A stretch of 64,000 nt of DNA from Mytilus trossulus (lineage: Eukaryota > Mollusca > Bivalvia > Mytilida > Mytilidae). The DNA is taken from positions 35,540,692 through 35,604,691 of the forward strand of contig NC_086380.1 in the NCBI RefSeq assembly GCF_036588685.1, given 5' to 3'. Numbering within the stretch: position 1 is the first letter of the stretch; each line of letters opens with the position of its first letter. Shown in pieces: positions 40,901 to 51,400 of the stretch. Under the pieces are notes generated by a model. It made no database searches. It was not told the origin of the DNA and saw nothing but the letters and a program-made list of their open reading frames with translations. The position numbers were made by a program, and so were the translations under genes.

Positions 40901-42635
40901 TTTCACCTGCCTCAAACTAACCGTTTGACAGAAACAATAAATACAACACATATTGCACATGTCTCTTTCTTAGATCAACTTCTTTTCTCTAGATTCTGAG
41001 TTAGCAAAGAAACACAAGTAACTAATAAAAGATAGAAAGTCGTCATACCTTGAGGTATAAAAATGGAAACTTTTTTAAATAGTTATTTAAGACCTTTTAT
41101 GACAAAATGAGACTTATTACAGAATGTCTATCAAAAAGAGATGTAACTCCTTTACCTGTATTCGGATTAACAAAATGAAATAAGAAAATCATTCAAAAAG
41201 TTGCAAAATTTCAGAATTTTTAATGAACATATCTCTTAGGTCAGAGAATACGGTTATTTCGTAGAACATTAATGCACAATAATAAAAATTACACTTGTTC
41301 TTTCTCGAAATGATTTTGACAGTGCAGTGTACTCCTTTTGGGACAAATAATATCACAATTAAACAATTTGACAACGTCCGACAAACTAATGTGTGGACCG
41401 TTTTTAACTGGACAAAGCACTACATTACATACAAATTCATCAAACAAATGTTATTTAATGTAAACACAAATGTTTTTTTAATGTAATTGTATCACCTTTC
41501 CACATATTTTTAGCATTTTTCAATAAATATAAAGAGATTATTTTTCAAGAATATAAATCTATAATATCAGTTATAAACTGTCCAGACTAGGGACTATATT
41601 TTCAATCCAAAATCAAAGGATAATAACCATGGCATTGCACCGACTGATAATTTCTACGATGTTGAATTATTGATAGATCTTGTATTGCTGGTGGTTTTTG
41701 CTATTAAAAGAGTATATCTATCTCATATAGTTTTCAAGACAATAGGCAAATACACTAAGGTGTCATAAAATCGTCATTAAAGAGCAATAATTGATAAATG
41801 AGCATTTCGTTTCTTTTTAAATTCCCGTGTTGATAGTATTTTCTTTTTTAGCTTCAAGTATCAACTTTAATTACAAGAGTTTTGACAAAAACGTGAACAG
41901 TTGGTAAAACTCAGCATTGAATCACAATAAGTCGAACATATTAATCATGACTACGCTTGCTCTATTTGTAGATTTTTCATACTCAAGATTGCTGTTGTAA
42001 TTATTTTTTAACTACATGTACATGTAACGATTTTGATTTGAAGACTTAAAGCAAACAATGAAAACATACATAGGAAATTTCGACATGATAAAGCAATAAC
42101 TCTGGCAGTTTTCTGTAATGGATGAAAAGCATATCTGTCATTGAAAATAATGTTTCTTCTATAAATCGGTTTGTAAAATAAAAGACAAATCTTACCTTTT
42201 ACCCCTATGTTCCATTGTTAGCCATGTCGGCATTTTTTTTTTTGGTAGGTGTGTGCATTGGACACATTTTTAAACCATACAACCTAGTGATGAATGGGGC
42301 ACGTTTGGTTAATATTGGTCTCAAAATCCAAAGTAGGAGATTTTTGTAAAAGATACTTGACAACGAAGACAACAGACGTCAAGTCTGGAGAAAAGCACAA
42401 GTGGGCCTTTGGGCCACATGAGCAAAAAAGGTACTGTCGTATAAGAATCACAACAGAAGCACATATATAATGACTTTAAATAATTTCAGATTTCATATAT
42501 TTGTTTGGTTATACATTGAAAAAATTAGAATATTTCAATAAATATTTTGATAAGCAATTAAATACCTGAGGTATATGCTCCAAATACACATAAATATAAA
42601 GCAAAACTCCACGAACAGCTATAGGCAGTCATCAT
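28871..42635 (-). CDS. G3: three-Ig-domain type I receptor with tyrosine-motif tail, complete (463 aa)
   Basis: There are ten coding exons, 5' to 3': 42566-42635, 39747-40049, 37215-37544, 35847-36125, 35334-35471, 33852-33897, 30059-30114, 29476-29509, 29209-29291 and 28871-28923. They sum to 1392 nt, in frame throughout, and end in TAG. The order is leader (1-23), N-terminal Ig (24-124), C2-set-like Ig (125-234), beta Ig (235-327), membrane span about 340-364 followed by RKRRLSKKK, then the tail. Tail tyrosines lie near 381 (YETE), 399 (YNDL), 423 (YEDV), 438 (YENL) and 458 (YVNM). The gamma and second beta exons of G2 are absent: only about 375 bp separates the beta exon from the membrane exon. 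In the C-terminal motif, YVNL of the paralogs is replaced by YVNM, and the protein ends two residues later. The function is inferred as for G2. Confidence 0.87.
29209..29291 (-). CDS. G3 exon 9: paired-tyrosine exon (YEDV..YENL)
   Basis: The exon is 83 nt, phase 2 in and 1 out, with acceptor TTTATACAG| and donor AATG|GTACGT. It encodes SNCYEDVGEG and AGYVYENLNISDN. The tetrads are again 11 residues apart. Here the second is YxxL rather than YxxM, giving a pair close to the ITAM spacing rule, and an additional Tyr lies two residues before YENL. Confidence 0.84.
29476..29509 (-). CDS. G3 exon 8: cytoplasmic linker micro-exon
   Basis: The exon is 34 nt, phase 1 in and 2 out, with acceptor TTTTTCAG| and donor GAAG|GTATTT. 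It encodes AIQQQKSPDR; no tyrosine. Confidence 0.77.
30059..30114 (-). CDS. G3 exon 7: cytoplasmic tail, LYNDL motif
   Basis: The exon is 56 nt, phase 2 in and 1 out, with acceptor ATTTCCAG| and donor ACGA|GTAAGT. It encodes QTQQTDTHLYNDLGDLNT. Confidence 0.82.
31621..33060. mobile_element. AGCTCACCTG...GAGAGCCTCTTG element with internal tandem units
   Basis: It starts TTTAGCTCACCTGGGATAGCC and ends AAGGTGAGCGATTCAGGCTCTTGAGAGCCTCTTG, with CTCACC/GGTGAG subterminal inversion. Inside, a unit of about 500 bp starting CTTCTCCTCTGAAACTAC recurs at about 31768, 32257 and 32773, each with 'GAACATAGG', 'TATCTCAAAAAC' and 'CAGTTTTTGGTTATTAT' phrases at similar offsets. It is a bivalve-type dispersed repeat; no protein is seen. 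Confidence 0.6.
31665..31760. repeat. GTC trinucleotide-rich microsatellite
   Basis: Runs of CGTCCGTCGTCTGTCGTCGTCGTC form part of the element 31621-33060, next to its left end. Confidence 0.8.
33852..33897 (-). CDS. G3 exon 6: cytoplasmic tail, VYETEF motif
   Basis: The exon is 46 nt, phase 1 in and 2 out, with acceptor TTCAATAG| and donor CAAG|GTAAAA. It encodes QSISEVYETEFHLP, homologous to G2 exon 8. Confidence 0.8.
33898..35333 (-). other. G3 intron 5
   Basis: At 34540-34990 it holds a plus-oriented dispersed repeat (ACTGAGTGACACTGTTCGTG, CATCAGCTAGAAGTAAAAGGG, TTAGGGGCCAGCTCTAGTAT, TTTTCTGTCGGGTTGTAGTC, CTTCATTACCTTTG) related to 8040-8330. No exon is seen. Confidence 0.45.
35334..35471 (-). 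CDS. G3 exon 5: transmembrane exon
   Basis: The exon is 138 nt, phase 1-1, with acceptor AATTGCAG| and donor AAAG|GTACAC. It has a polar stalk LQRHGDAVND, a span containing GVGTGIAVTIFIIGVTIL, then FRKRRLSKKK as stop-transfer. Confidence 0.86.
35847..36125 (-). CDS. G3 exon 4: Ig domain lacking the B-strand cysteine (beta)
   Basis: The exon is 279 nt, phase 1-1, with acceptor TTGTTATAG| and donor CAAT|GTTAGT. It encodes KPVISEIPDYNI, TINANPDPISVWWTRQN, LTIRGIQ and DNYTCHAMNTIT. Ala stands at the B-strand cysteine position, so the F-strand cysteine is the only one. It reads directly into the membrane exon. Confidence 0.87.
36370..36990 (+). repeat. Dispersed repeat (GGTGCCACATGTGGAGCA family), copy 2, interrupted
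   Basis: The family left part is GAAGTTGAAATCATCCCTTCG...GATATCGGATCTGTTC...GAATTTGACCTACTTAATTAG; the right part is ACACGGCTGGTGCCACATGTGGAGCAGCATCTGCC...GTTTGACTGTCTCTCTTGTATC. Compared with 24190-24560, about 150 bp (around 36541-36690) is extra, so another insertion is likely nested here. It lies in G3 intron 3. Confidence 0.6.
37215..37544 (-). CDS. G3 exon 3: C2-set-like Ig domain (alpha)
   Basis: The exon is 330 nt, phase 1-1, with acceptor TATGTCAG| and donor TTAT|GTATGT. It encodes VPITQV, SSQQFTC, GRPSSRIHWYMAG, NIT, the extra pair CNQGC, SSSVLIYIG and GKTIYCTASN. It has the same length as the G2 alpha exon. Confidence 0.87.
38083..38855. mobile_element. Probable TIR element (GGCCGTGTT...AACACGGCC)
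   Basis: TTAGGCCGTGTTTGCTTTGAC at the left is answered by GGTGTGAACACGGCCTTGG at the right, about 770 bp apart, with CTAAACACACATGTTTACATG / ACTTAGTGTAAACATGTTTAC also mirrored inward. It lies in G3 intron 2. Target-site duplication is not clear. Confidence 0.5.
38940..39419 (-). other. Unassigned 159-codon ORF in G3 intron 2
   Basis: An open frame with 13 cysteines by eye (YGCSRCNIT, HSCLICNPT) lies between the first two Ig exons of G3, on the same strand. It has no splice-compatible homology to the family exons and no motif I recognise. It is probably chance or an unknown repeat remnant; recorded because it is long for this AT-rich DNA. Confidence 0.15.
39747..40049 (-). CDS. G3 exon 2: N-terminal Ig domain
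   Basis: The exon is 303 nt, phase 1-1, with acceptor TTGTTGTAG| and donor AATG|GTAAGT. It encodes SSDKATTGIDFNFTC, NYTCTC and SFDIDTLHGSQWMC. It has six cysteines, placed as in G1. Confidence 0.87.
40050..42565 (-). other. G3 intron 1
   Basis: It aligns in parts with G1 intron 1 (the stretch after the Ig exon and the 200 bp next to the leader). No further exon is seen. Confidence 0.45.
42566..42635 (-). CDS. G3 exon 1: signal-peptide exon
   Basis: The exon is 70 nt with donor TCAG|GTATTT, ending in phase 1. Two ATGs are in tandem (42635 and 42632) and either could serve; G4 has the same pair. It encodes a leader with an SFALYLCVFGAYTS core, nearly the same as in G1. Confidence 0.8.
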
Positions 42636-42657
42636 GTACAAATATTTCTATATTTTA

Positions 42658-42663
42658 ACTTCC
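42658..42663 (-). promoter_or_regulatory. GGAAGT (Ets-type) motif next to G3 start
   Basis: On the minus strand GATAAGGAAGTTAAAATA ends 23 nt upstream of the first G3 ATG. Confidence 0.4.
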
Positions 42664-43709
42664 TTATCGGTCCCCTCTTAATTCAATTTTAAAACTCCTA
42701 GCCCTTGACCTACACAAACAAATATGTTATGATTATGCACCGTGTGTATTCACAATAGTGACTTTAAAAATCAGGAACACGTTTAATGCTTCTTTTGTTT
42801 AAAAAAGAGTGCATTTAGTTTAAAGTTTATCTGTACTAACATACTAATGGGTCAGAAAAAGGGGGAATGTATAACTTCCTTGTGCGCGAATGATTGTACA
42901 TTTAAATGTTTTATCTTTAAAAATCTTTTTAACTTTTCAATAAGTTAAGGCCACTGATTGAGACTAAAAGGATGGAGTTGAAAATTTAAAAAAAAATAGT
43001 TGAATAATTAAAACAACACGTTTAATAATTTCTTGCGTCCAACACATTTTCTGAATTAATATTTATTAGCAACTCTCAAAGTCAAACATTTGAAATCCAA
43101 AGATGTTTAAGTACCGAAACTTTTGAAGAGCTATATGTCAAAAATACCTGAACCTTTTAACCAAATTCATCTAAAGCCAACTTTGCCTGCGGTAGTTGAA
43201 ATCTTAGTTTCTTCATAATTTCCAAAGTTATAAACGAACAATTTTAGTAAAGTTTTTTAAATCATGTCAGTACCGAAATACTGACTACTGAGCTTATGAT
43301 ACCATCGGGGATTGATAGTCCACAAGCAGAGGTATCGACCCAGTGAAGTAACTAATTGAAAACAACACGTTTAATAATGTCCTGCGTCAAAGCTAGGCCG
43401 ATTAGACACAATATTATATCTCGTTTTTGACACATAATCTTAGGTCCAAATGACCTTCATCACTTATCTTAGGACCCGTGAAAGGTCAGAATTAAAATTC
43501 CCTTTGTGACGTCGACTCTGTATTGAATAGCTCCATATCACTTTACATTCAAGACTGCATAAAGTCGACGTAGATCATATAAGACATGTAAGTAATGCTA
43601 CATCTTCATTTGTAAATTTAAGGTAAAACAATAACGGGGTCTATTGCTTTACACTAGAGCTTAAAAACTGAACAAAATTTCTAACCCTATAGTTGTGGGT
43701 AGCATGTCA

Positions 43710-43995
43710 GTACAATGTGCCTGTCCCAAGTCAGGAGCCTGTAATTCAGTGGTTGTCGTTTGTTTATGTGTTACTTATTTGTTTTTCGTTCATTTTTTTA
43801 CATAAATAAGGCCGATAGTTTTCTCGTTTGAATTGTTTTACATTGTCTTATCAGGGCCTGTTATATCTGACTTTGCGGTATGGGCTTTGATTATTGTTGA
43901 AGGCCGTACGGTGACCTAAAGTTGTTATTGTTTGTGTCATTTTGTTCTTTTGTGGATAGTTGTCTCATTGGCAATCATACCACATCTTCTTTTTA
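43710..43995 (+). mobile_element. Dispersed Mytilus repeat (GGCCGTACGGTGA family), copy 2
   Basis: CAAGTCAGGAGCCTGTAATTC, TTTTCTCGTTTGAATTGTTTTACATTGTC, GAAGGCCGTACGGTGACCTA and GGATAGTTGTCTCATTGGCAATCATACC follow each other in order, reverse complement of the copy at 14575-15080. Confidence 0.65.
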
Positions 43996-45149
43996 GATTG
44001 TGTTGTGTATGTTGCCAATGTTATGTTATATGTTCTTTTTTATATGTGTGTTCAAACAATGAAAATTGTGTTTATCGATCGTACGTATACATGCATTGAA
44101 AACTTTCACATTTGGACAAATTTTAGATATTTTACATTTCCCAACGTGTTTTAAGTTTGATTAAACTGAAAATGAATTATCAAGCTTTTTAAACATATTA
44201 TACCAAAGATCCAAATAGTCAACGGCTAACTTTATGTTTAAACCTTTATGAGATATATGTTTCGGAAAACAATTTTCAAATTGCTGAATTCTATTCATGG
44301 AATATCGATTCGTAGGAACAATTTTATCTCTTCCTGAAACATTGTCAATTGTCAATTGTCAAGACTGATTAATTGAGGCGGGCGGTAATTTGTCTTGGCT
44401 TTAAACTGTAGATTAATGTCCAGACACACTTAATGTTTTGATTATCATCTGCTTCAAACCGTCTGGGACAATATGCCTTGAAACGAGGAACACAAAAGTC
44501 ACTTATACACATTTCTATGATAAAAAAAATGACTGATCTCAACCATGTGTGTTAATTTAGAAAGTAGGAGAATACAGAATAAATGTGTAATAATTATAGA
44601 GCTATTAAATGTGTTCAAAGTATTAAATTTTCTGAGAACTTAATGTGTCAAAAATGGGATTTTTCCCATGAGGAGCCGCATCACAACGGTTACTCTTGAT
44701 TTGCTAATTTACGGAACAAGTAATCTCACTTCGTACTCCAAAAAGTTATTCACACATGTGAACATGTCTCAGCTTCGAAACGAGCAATCATGTACATATC
44801 CAAGTTAACGATATGGACTGAGCAACAGAAAACGTTGCCATTACGGCCTATGGAGAAACTAATACGTATCTTGACCCATCTATGTTATCATTTTGTTCAC
44901 TTTTGCATACCATTTAAGGATAAAGGTGCAAAGTTGAATAGTTATAACAGGTTTGCAGACATGTTTTTCTTGTTAGACAGAGTGCATGGCCATATAACGG
45001 TTTTTAATAGATTTAAGTATGAAACGCATTGATTAAAACTGTTTAAAACAAACATTTTAAAAACGCAAGATTTCTTTTAATAATAGCAGATATAATTGAA
45101 ACAACGAAAAAAAATTTCAAGAAATTATCAGCATTTATATGGGGACAAA

Positions 45150-45650
45150 CTGTGCGGGTCTCCGTGTCGGTCTTTTTTTCATACGAGTAGGAATTCCTTC
45201 AGATAAAAAGAGGTCAGATTGTTTAATTTCATATTCAGATATTGATGATGTTTGTTTATTTAACAATCCAATCTTTTAGGACTGGATTACAATTAAAGAT
45301 ACTGCTTCCTCTGCATCATTTGTAGACTTATTCCATGAATCTGTCAAACACAATCATCGTAGTACCACAATCAATGCAAACTATCATTTCTCCTAACATA
45401 GTAGCAATATGCATATTGGATTTATATTTCCCAACTTCTTCGGTATTCACCAACTTGTAGCTCCTATTTAGACTTTGTAAGACCGCACAGGTGTCTGAAC
45501 AGAACGTTGATGAAATAGGGCTATGCCAAAGAAAGTCTTGTCCCGTTTAAAAAAATCATCAGAAGATACCAAGACCTTATTGATAAATATTCCGAATCAA
45601 ATTCACCAATTATACACTATGGTCTTAAAGTAGAGATTCTGGTACAGTAT
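45150..45650 (+). pseudogene. Decayed reverse-transcriptase fragment 3 (plus strand)
   Basis: Plus-strand reading gives ISYSDIDDVCLFNNPIF, then after a stop DWITIKDTASSASFVDLF, and further right FKKIIRRYQDLIDKYS. The order (xDD box, SAS-(Y/F)-(L/V)-DL, FKKxxxRYxDLxxKY) is that of the family seen at 5215. Several stops and shifts are present. Confidence 0.55.
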
Positions 45651-45889
45651 GGCATTATTTGTCATCTTAACAGCGTGTTATAGTATTCTTGTATTTGTCA
45701 TTATGAATGTTACTTTGATTGTTAACTAGTAGTAGGTTTTTGGGTATAATAAATTCTTGTCTTTCAATTTTTCTAATTTGCTTTGTCTATATGCCTTTTG
45801 TGTTTCTTTGTTACATATGACTTCGCACTGAACTTATATGTCCCGTCATTGTGTTATGGTAATTTTTTGTATTCTTATACTTCAATTTG

Positions 45890-46680
45890 CTAATTTGCTT
45901 TGTCTAAAATCAAATTCTCAAACACATCAAACGAATGTATAACAATTGTCAAATTCCTGGATTGGTACAAGCACTTTCTTACAACAACACGAACCCCAAC
46001 AAAGTGTGTAAATATTCTAATTCGGTAGATTACATTCGTGAAAAGGGTACGGGATTGTAGTAACGACATGAAGGACATATCCGATATCATCTGTAAAGTG
46101 GATTTTCTATAATGGACAACACTTTCGTGAAGGCGTGCGTAAATGATGATTTCAACTTCACCATTTGGAACCAAAAAATGGAAGGGTCACAAATGGGAAG
46201 CTGAAATGATCTCGTAAAAATTTTGTTTTCAACCAACACTAAAGGTGAACATCTAGATGTAAGCCAAGATATGCGAAAAACTTAATTGTAAAACGGAAAG
46301 TTCCAAATAAAATGGCAAAATCAAAAGCTCAAACACATTAAAGGAATGGATAACAACCGTCATATTCCTGACTTGGAACAGGCATTTTCTAATATATAAA
46401 ATGGTGGATTGAACCTGGTTTTATAGCTAGATAAACCTTTCACTTGTATGACAGTCGCATCCAATTCCATTATATCGACAATGATGCGTGAACAAAACGA
46501 AAAAACATAAAAGGTAAAAATTACAAAAAATAGGGGTACAGCAGTCAACATTGTGTTATAAAAGTAACCACTAGAAAATAAACAAACATTTAACACAGAA
46601 GCACAAAATGGCATATATACCAGGCATATTAGAAAAATTAAAGACAAGAATACACAAGTTTACCATAGTACAACAACACA
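45890..46680. repeat. Dispersed repeat blocks sharing the 53641-54058 TIR sequence
   Basis: TCAAACACATCAAACGAATG..TAACAATTGTC (45915-45950) and TCAAACACATTAAAGGAATGGATAACAACCGTC (46328-46362) match the arms of the TIR element at 53641-54058, followed by TCCTGAxTTGGxACAxGCA. A further diverged copy lies at 57690-57870. Confidence 0.5.
46176..46300 (-). pseudogene. Decayed reverse-transcriptase fragment 4
   Basis: A short minus-strand stretch gives AYLGLHLDV and, shifted, RDHFSFPFVTLP. It lies between two dispersed-repeat blocks. Confidence 0.4.
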
Positions 46681-47149
46681 ATGATGGGATGTATAAGTAC
46701 AGAGCCACGTTATATATGTATCAAAGAAACTTAAAAATGCATATAAAAAAACAAATGTTATTCATTGCTTTCTTATTTTGAGAGTTTTTATTATATACTA
46801 GTATGTTAAATCGTCCAATAAACAATTGAAAGATTGTAAGTACTGGGAGCGAATGGTCAGACCAACATTGACTCTGAAACAGTTTCACAGTATTTCGGAA
46901 GTGCCTCTTTCACTGCGGAAAGAATCTTTGGCAATTCCATGGGTAATTCTTTCGTCGAACATGCAACATAGCTGGCAATGTACGCTTCTTTGTATGAATT
47001 TTTGAGAATCTTAGGTATCCAATACAAACAAGGTAAATACTGATCAATGTAATGCTCATTTAAGCCACGACGGACTTATGATTCGTCAAAATCTCATCCT
47101 TGCTAAATGATGCTTTTGTATCTGGGACTACATGAGTACTCATTTATTC

Positions 47150-47930
47150 TAATTTATTGTAATAGACCCTTGTAAAATAGTTCGATTTCCCAGTCATGAA
47201 AATTAAAATTGTTGTATGATGATTTGTGTGTTAATTTTAATGCTGTGTTTCTGTTGTGTCATATTTTTCCTCTTATATTTAATGTGTTTCTCTCAGTTTT
47301 AGTTTGTAACCCGGATGTATTTTTTGTCAATCGATTTATGAATTTCGAAAATTGGTTTACTACTGTTGACTTTATTGCATGTAAGCTTTTACGTTTACTA
47401 CCTCAAAATAAGATGTTTAAGGTTTTTGTTTTTTTAGTCAGTTGGTAAATTTGGAAAAGTTTAATAATTAGCATTTTTAAAGATACTATCAATCTCATAT
47501 ATCAATTTGGATCTAAATTATGACAAACATGATCAAAATTTCTAGACACCTAACAGAACAACGTCAATCGATAAACCACAAAACCAAAGCATACCATTTT
47601 CGATAGTTTGCTCGTTATTTTTTTCAAATTCCAACGTACATTGTTTGACTAACAATACAGATTTTAATAATCTTATTGCCTTTTATTTGGATTTGGTTAA
47701 TAATCTTATTGCCTTTTATTTGGATGAGGTTACTGCTCTCGATTTTATCTAATGCTTTGTTCGTTTCTGTGTGTGTTACATTTTAATGTTGTGTCGATGT
47801 TCTCTATTTTTATATTTAATGCGTTTCCCTTAGTATTAGTTTGTTACCCCGATTTTCTTTTTACCATGGATTTACGAGTTTTCAACAGCGGTATACTACT
47901 GTTGCCTTTATATAGATGATTACTAAATGT
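47150..47930 (+). repeat. Two copies of the ...GTTTTAGTTTGTAACCCGGAT... repeat
   Basis: Both 47150-47450 and 47730-47930 contain TCTTATATTTAATG(T/C)GTTTC, TTAGTTTGT(A/T)ACCC and a TACTACTGTTG(A/C)CTTTAT end. The fullest copy is 62690-62930. Confidence 0.55.
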
Positions 47931-48356
47931 GACATTCGGGTAAAGATGGGATTTTTTCTAGTATGAATTGTTTCACATTTTGCATATCGAGACTTTTATA
48001 TCTGACTAAGTGGTATGAACTTTTGTCATGGTTGTCGACCTTCTGATTATAATTTTACTCTGGTTCATTGATTTCTCTATGTCAATTATACCACGTCTCT
48101 TTTTTGTTCTTTTGCTAATGCCTTTTTACTGGGCATTCATACCTCACAGTATCAATATTGCTTGAATACTTGGGAACAAACTAAAGGTCGTGTTTCATCT
48201 TAACACAATTGATCTATTTACTTAACATAATAACTCATTCGTTAACATAGCGATACTTTATATACAACACATCTTCAAGTTCAGATATTGAAAGTTGTCG
48301 TGTATAAGACTCCATTCAGAGCAATTTTAGAATGATCTCCATGTACTTTATCACAT

Positions 48357-48427
48357 CTAGGTAAATGTTGAAGGTTTTAACTCCAAGTTTACATAAATAG
48401 CCGTTTCTTTCTGATGATTGTTCTCTT
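48357..48427 (-). CDS. G4 exon 11: terminal coding exon, IYVNLELKPS
   Basis: The last 71 coding nt start after acceptor TTATTTCAG| and end in TAG. The exon encodes ENNHQKETAIYVNLELKPSTFT. Length and C-terminal core match G2. Confidence 0.84.
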
Positions 48428-51400
48428 CTGAAATAAAAACAATAAAGATTTTTTTTCTGAATATATTTACTACTTATCCTATGATGGCAGCAAATACAAA
48501 TATCCCGCTTGTAAGTATACTGAGCTACGTGTTTGTCAATTCGAAACAAATTTAATCTATGATGAGTTTATGTATGTCAAACTTATGAAATTCAACAATT
48601 TATATTATCAGAATGAACGGTTTATTGGTGAATAAGTACATTAGATGTATGTTTCATTACAATACTCTTCCGCTCTTCATACAAAATGTACTTTGGTCAA
48701 CGCTTTAACACCCCGATGATTGTACAGCATACAGATTTATTGCGAATTGGGGGCATCATATCCAGCACTTCCATATGTTACTGTACTACCTTAACTCATA
48801 TGTTGAAGTCTATACATATATTCTAAAACCGTAGTTATTTTATCTGTGAAAATCGTGTCACATCATTGATGATAAGAATAAATTTACTGAACTCCAAAGC
48901 AAATTTAAAATGGATAGTCCATAAACTCTGAAAAAATCAAACGTTATTAATAAACGGTTCAATTATTCAAATAATTAAACACATATCAAATACAGCTTCT
49001 ACATACATTTATAATATTAACCCGTTACCTTTATTTGATATTTTCATATTTTGGTAAACATGATCAGGTTTTTTGTTGCTTACATCCCAAATATCTTCGT
49101 AAGTATTAAAGCTGCAACAGTTAAAATGCTCATTAGATAAATGTGATAAATGTTTGGTCGCAATCTTATAATATTTGAATGTTATAACGTTTAATGTGCT
49201 CGGGGACTTTATCAAAGTAATTGGAAAAGACAATTTGTTTAAACAATAACGATTGTTTTAAAGATGAACTTTTATATAGTTGACCTAAGTTGTATTTAGC
49301 TATGTCTATGCTTTTATGTGACATATTTCTTCACTTTTGTCAGTTCTTACACATACTCGGCTATCAACTATTCGACTGGTTAAATTCAGGATGAAAGTAC
49401 GTCCAGACAAATGCTTTTGACGCATGAAATCTATAAAGTAGTGGTTTTTTTTAATTCTTAAACACCACATGTATGAAGAACTACAAAAATTATGACTAAC
49501 TACCTTCCGTCAATCTCCTTTTTCAGACTTTTGACTTCTGAAAAACAAACGAAAACACCGAATAAGTTATAGTTTTTTTTGTTAATACTTGTTGTTCGTT
49601 TGTATGTTCATAATTTTAAGAGCTCATAAAACTTGTAAAGGGAAAATATACTACCAAAAGAAGACAGTACTCATAAGTATGCATGAGTTAATTTCATTCT
49701 GTATTTGTTAATTTTTCAAAATTTCGATAAATACATTTGTGAAATAGTCTCTACTTTTTCATGCTACTGATAATAGTAATAATCAATTCTGTTTTATCTA
49801 CTTTGTTTCAAATATTTTATAAATAATAGATTCAGATTTATTTTATTGAAACATTTTATAAAACCCTAAATAAAGCATATTTTTCTTATTGGACAACATA
49901 CTAATTGGTAAACGTTTTGTTTTTATGAAAGTTATATCCAATTAGTTATTTTTAAAGAACGTTGTCAAAACTCAAAGTATTTATATATATTAGAATTCTG
50001 AATAGGTTATCTTGTATTCTTTAATGTTTAATTCTTATTAAAAAAAAAATTGTTTTGGGTTTTTAAATATCTTCAGAATTGAATATATGAAGACCTTCAC
50101 ATTGCTAAAAATAGTAGACATAATGAAAAGTTACAACTATCTACCAGATAAATATATAGTTGTTATTGTTGAATTCATTTCGTAGAAGAAATTACCGTCT
50201 CTTGGGATCAAAATAAATAACTTTTTTAAACACCTGATCAACTGTGATTCCTGACTGTTTAAGGGACTATGTTTTACTTCAAATCACTTGCCAGTGTAAA
50301 ATACTGCATACAAAATGTTACCAAAGAAAATTATGTTTGTTACGTTTTTAAAATTATCAGCTACTAACCCGATTCAATAACTTGTATGTCATTATATAGA
50401 TGTTGTTCTGCCTCTGACGTGTCTCTAAACATTGGAGAAAAATATAATGAACAGAAACCATTAGTCGGCTGGATTTTTTTAATTAAATTTAAATATTGCT
50501 TATTATGTGTGTCATATGTTATACTTTATCAAAACTCATGAATGACTTGTACTTTGAAACGTTAGAAACGTGTTTTTTTTTATAAGAGTCGTCAGTGGTG
50601 CTAAATAAAAAAAACTGTATGTATATAAATATTTGTATACATGCATGAAGACAGAAGCATGTAATTTTGGCTGGATATCTTATCATCTGTTCTTTACAAA
50701 TCTGTGTGATTAATAGTTTTGTGTCTATCTCACTGTATGTCGTGTATTCAACTAATCAAATTAAATTAATTGTATTGCATCCAACACAGACTGCATGCGT
50801 TAACAGAGTTTGGGAACATTAGTATTCTGCAATATGTTTACATTTTCCAAAAATTACAATGTTCTTCAGAAAACGCAGATCAATGTCCGGAGTGTAGCAG
50901 TTTTTCCCATTCATTTTGTTTGATAAACATAAAGTCGATCGTTTAATTTTGTCAGGTTTCATTGACTTGCCGCTGTTAAAAATTCCCTTTTCAGTTTGGT
51001 AATTTTGTTAATTACATGTAACACACATAATGTCATTCAATACACTTGGACAATTAAAACCTTTAAAAACAAAATAAAATATGTAAACGTATACCGGCAT
51101 CAATATGATATAGATTGTATAGGTGTACAAGATCACATTGTAAGCCTCGATTAACCATACTTTTAAAACTAATCTTACCTCTGTACATTTTGTGTTGACT
51201 CGTATACTCGAGTGTTGGTGTTTTCTATAGAACAAAAAGAGCAGTCATAACTTGACGTTTTTATAAAAATCAACTGGTAAATGTATTTCATTAACCATAA
51301 ACACAATTCATATTCAATAGAGTAGCCGATTTCAAATAAGTAGTTTTAATCGATCAACTCTTGGATAATCTTTTATATCCGCTATTAACTTTTCTGCACG

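Larger units (their letters stand above)
42636..48356. other. Intergenic region between G4 stop and G3 start
   Basis: It contains the G3 5' flank (to about 43000, similar to G1), repeats at 43270-43360, 43710-43995, 45890-46680, 47150-47450 and 47730-47930, and RT remnants at 45150-45650 and 46176-46300. No convincing gene is seen. Confidence 0.5.

Noticed and set aside
45890-46174. A 94-codon minus-strand ORF starting MVPNGEVEIIIYARLHE
   Set aside because: It overlaps dispersed repeats related to the 53641-54058 element; I consider it repeat-derived.
50424-50424. Use of the downstream AG (TTTAGAG|ACACG) as acceptor of G4 exon 8
   Set aside because: It gives an in-frame stop after ten codons; the upstream AG preserves the 56-nt exon size and the HLYNDI motif.
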